DNA of 6,501 bases from Deltaproteobacteria bacterium. Its GTDB lineage: Bacteria; Desulfobacterota; DSM-4660; Desulfatiglandales; Desulfatiglandaceae. Of the stretch, positions 5,595-6,501 are shown piece after piece. A model generated the notes under the pieces. It had not been told where the DNA came from, ran no database searches, and worked only from the letters and a program-made list of their open reading frames with translations. The stretch spans positions 1 through 6,501 of the forward strand of contig JAGHEC010000252.1 in the NCBI GenBank assembly GCA_021159525.1, read 5' to 3'. Positions within the stretch are counted from its first letter, which is position 1. Every line of letters starts with the position of its first letter. The position numbers were made by a program, and so were the translations under genes.

Positions 5595-5635
5595 TTGGTT
5601 TAAAAGCGACGCACTGCAATGGTCTGGATTTCCGC

Positions 5636-6298
5636 ATGGATTCATCAACACCTCAAGAGCCTGGTTTTTCCCTTTCAAAAGAGGCGTTCTGCCGATACTG
5701 CCGTCTCCTCTATGAGCGACGCCTGACCGCGGGCGGGGGCGGGAATGCGGCGGCCCGCTGCGGGGACCGCATATGGCTTACCCCGACCGGACGGTCCCTG
5801 AGGGATCTGTGTCCGGAGCAAATTGCCGTTGCAGACCGGCAACGGGGCCTGATCAACGGGGAGGCACCCACAAAGGAGGCGGGAATGCACATGGCCATCC
5901 TCGAAAAGCGGCCTGATATCAACGTGATCTTTCATGTCCACGGGGCCTGGCTCATTGCCGCTTCCACCCTGTTGGATCCGGGGCCGTCGTCGCTGCCGGC
6001 CCTCACCCCGGGTTTTGTGCATTGTGCCTTTCCACTGCCCATGCTTCCTTTCCTGGTCCCCGGGAGCCATGATCTCGGAGCGGCCGTGGCCGAGACATTC
6101 TCCTCGCCCAAGGTCTGCGCGGTCCTCCTCCAGAATCACGGGTTGGTCACAGTGGGAAAGGACTTTTGTGAGGCATTGAATATTGCGGAGGAGATCGACG
6201 AGGCTGCCCGGGTTCTGGTCCTTACCCGGGGAAAGGGGCGGTCCATTTCCCCGGTTCATATCCGGGATATCCAATGCATCCGCGGGACTGATTCATGA
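5636..6298 (+). CDS. Class II aldolase/adducin family protein
   Basis: A 220-aa zinc-dependent aldolase-type enzyme of the fuculose-1-phosphate aldolase / ribulose-5-phosphate 4-epimerase superfamily (E. coli FucA has 215 aa). Such enzymes split or epimerise sugar phosphates through an enediolate held by zinc; some members are decarboxylases. Seen: the glycine-rich phosphate loop GGGGN at about 33-37, LTPTG at about 48-52, the catalytic glutamate E81 in TKEAGMH, metal histidines H100 and H102 in FHVHG, and the third metal histidine H168 in QNHGLVTVG. All expected active-site residues are present. The ATG at 5636 fits the family start, although its ribosome binding site is weak (only TGGA about 8 nt upstream); an upstream extension to 5528 encodes an R/G-rich stretch unlike the family. 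It diverges from the 117-aa/FAH pair. The substrate is unknown; sugar phosphate or methylthio-pentose phosphate cleavage are only possibilities. Confidence 0.9.
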   Translation: MDSSTPQEPGFSLSKEAFCRYCRLLYERRLTAGGGGNAAARCGDRIWLTPTGRSLRDLCPEQIAVADRQRGLINGEAPTKEAGMHMAILEKRPDINVIFHVHGAWLIAASTLLDPGPSSLPALTPGFVHCAFPLPMLPFLVPGSHDLGAAVAETFSSPKVCAVLLQNHGLVTVGKDFCEALNIAEEIDEAARVLVLTRGKGRSISPVHIRDIQCIRGTDS

Positions 6299-6501
6299 CA
6301 GTAGACTATTCCCGTGGCCCCGAATCAGGTTCAAGTTGCCGCTGCAATCAGGGGATTTTGGCCGGTAGACTCTGTGTTTGCAACTTCTCTGCAACGTGTG
6401 AAGGAGTTTTCTCGTGGGGGTCTCTGCCTCCCGCCCCCGGGCTGTATTTGGTTTTTCCCGGCCGCGCTATGGGGGGTCACTGCCTCCCCTCCAAGACGGG
6501 A
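6299..6501. other. Non-coding tail after the aldolase gene
   Basis: No gene is visible on either strand in these 203 bases. A weak hairpin-like pairing, CCCC (6318-6321) with GGGG (6351-6354) followed by ATTTT, may help end the aldolase transcript but has only four or so solid pairs. TTGCA (6378-6382) and TGCAA (6390-6394) form another small stem. GTAGACT occurs twice (6301-6307 and 6365-6371). The final third holds the direct repeat listed separately. Confidence 0.5.
6416..6488. repeat. Imperfect 17-nt direct repeat pair
   Basis: GGGGGTCTCTGCCTCCC (6416-6432) and GGGGGTCACTGCCTCCC (6472-6488) differ at one base and start 56 nt apart. They lie in non-coding sequence at the window edge, so a longer array or a dispersed repeat family may continue beyond it. 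With only two copies no type can be assigned; the spacing and mismatch give no sign of a CRISPR array. Confidence 0.6.

Noticed and set aside
5528..5635. N-terminal extension of the aldolase from ATG 5528
   Set aside because: It would lie inside the promoter candidate and the GC hairpin and encode an R/G-rich stretch unlike the family; start 5636 gives the normal length.
6318..6359. CCCC/GGGG pairing followed by ATTTT as terminator of the aldolase gene
   Set aside because: Only four solid pairs with a loop of nearly 30 nt; too weak to annotate as a terminator.
1..6501. CRISPR arrays, tRNA or rRNA genes, phage or toxin-antitoxin modules
   Set aside because: No regularly spaced repeats, cloverleaf folds, rRNA motifs or matching protein families were seen on either strand.

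Overview
The window looks like chromosomal DNA from a Gram-negative, probably Desulfobacterota (deltaproteobacterial) organism. This rests on the style of the proteins (a PlsB-type acyltransferase, and a DUF151 protein ending in FGKYKM), good Shine-Dalgarno sites, and GC content that looks moderate to high by eye. The placement is inference; no rRNA or other marker gene is present. There are five convincing protein genes. There are no tRNA or rRNA genes, no CRISPR array, and no transposase or phage gene.

Layout. Positions 1-347 hold no recognisable gene, but 74-124 carries a 51-nt repeat core. A DUF151 (bifunctional nuclease family) gene occupies 348-845 on the minus strand and has a near-consensus promoter at 896-924. 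The long gap 861-1592 holds a 256-bp MITE-like element at 993-1248. Its ends are perfect 13-bp inverted repeats, flanking direct repeats suggest a target-site duplication, and its centre is a long nested hairpin whose left part matches the 74-124 core at 46 of 51 positions in opposite orientation. After it come a terminator-like hairpin, a strong sigma70-type promoter (1349-1377) and a leader of about 200 nt. The leader ends in a 12-codon mini-ORF in frame with plsB (1593-4142), which encodes glycerol-3-phosphate acyltransferase.

plsB converges on a minus-strand pair: a fumarylacetoacetate hydrolase (FAH) family enzyme (4200-5027), preceded 32 nt upstream by a 117-aa protein of unknown function (5060-5413). 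A class II aldolase/adducin-family gene (5636-6298) diverges from that pair, with back-to-back promoter candidates at 5476-5545. The last 203 bases are non-coding and contain a 17-nt imperfect direct repeat.

How the genes relate. PlsB makes lysophosphatidic acid, the first step of phospholipid synthesis. The FAH enzyme and the aldolase both act on C-C bonds of small oxo-acids or sugar phosphates, and may share a catabolic or salvage role because they share a divergent control region; their substrates cannot be read from sequence. No new multi-gene defence or biosynthetic system is visible. The most unusual content is the modular repeat family and the plsB leader.
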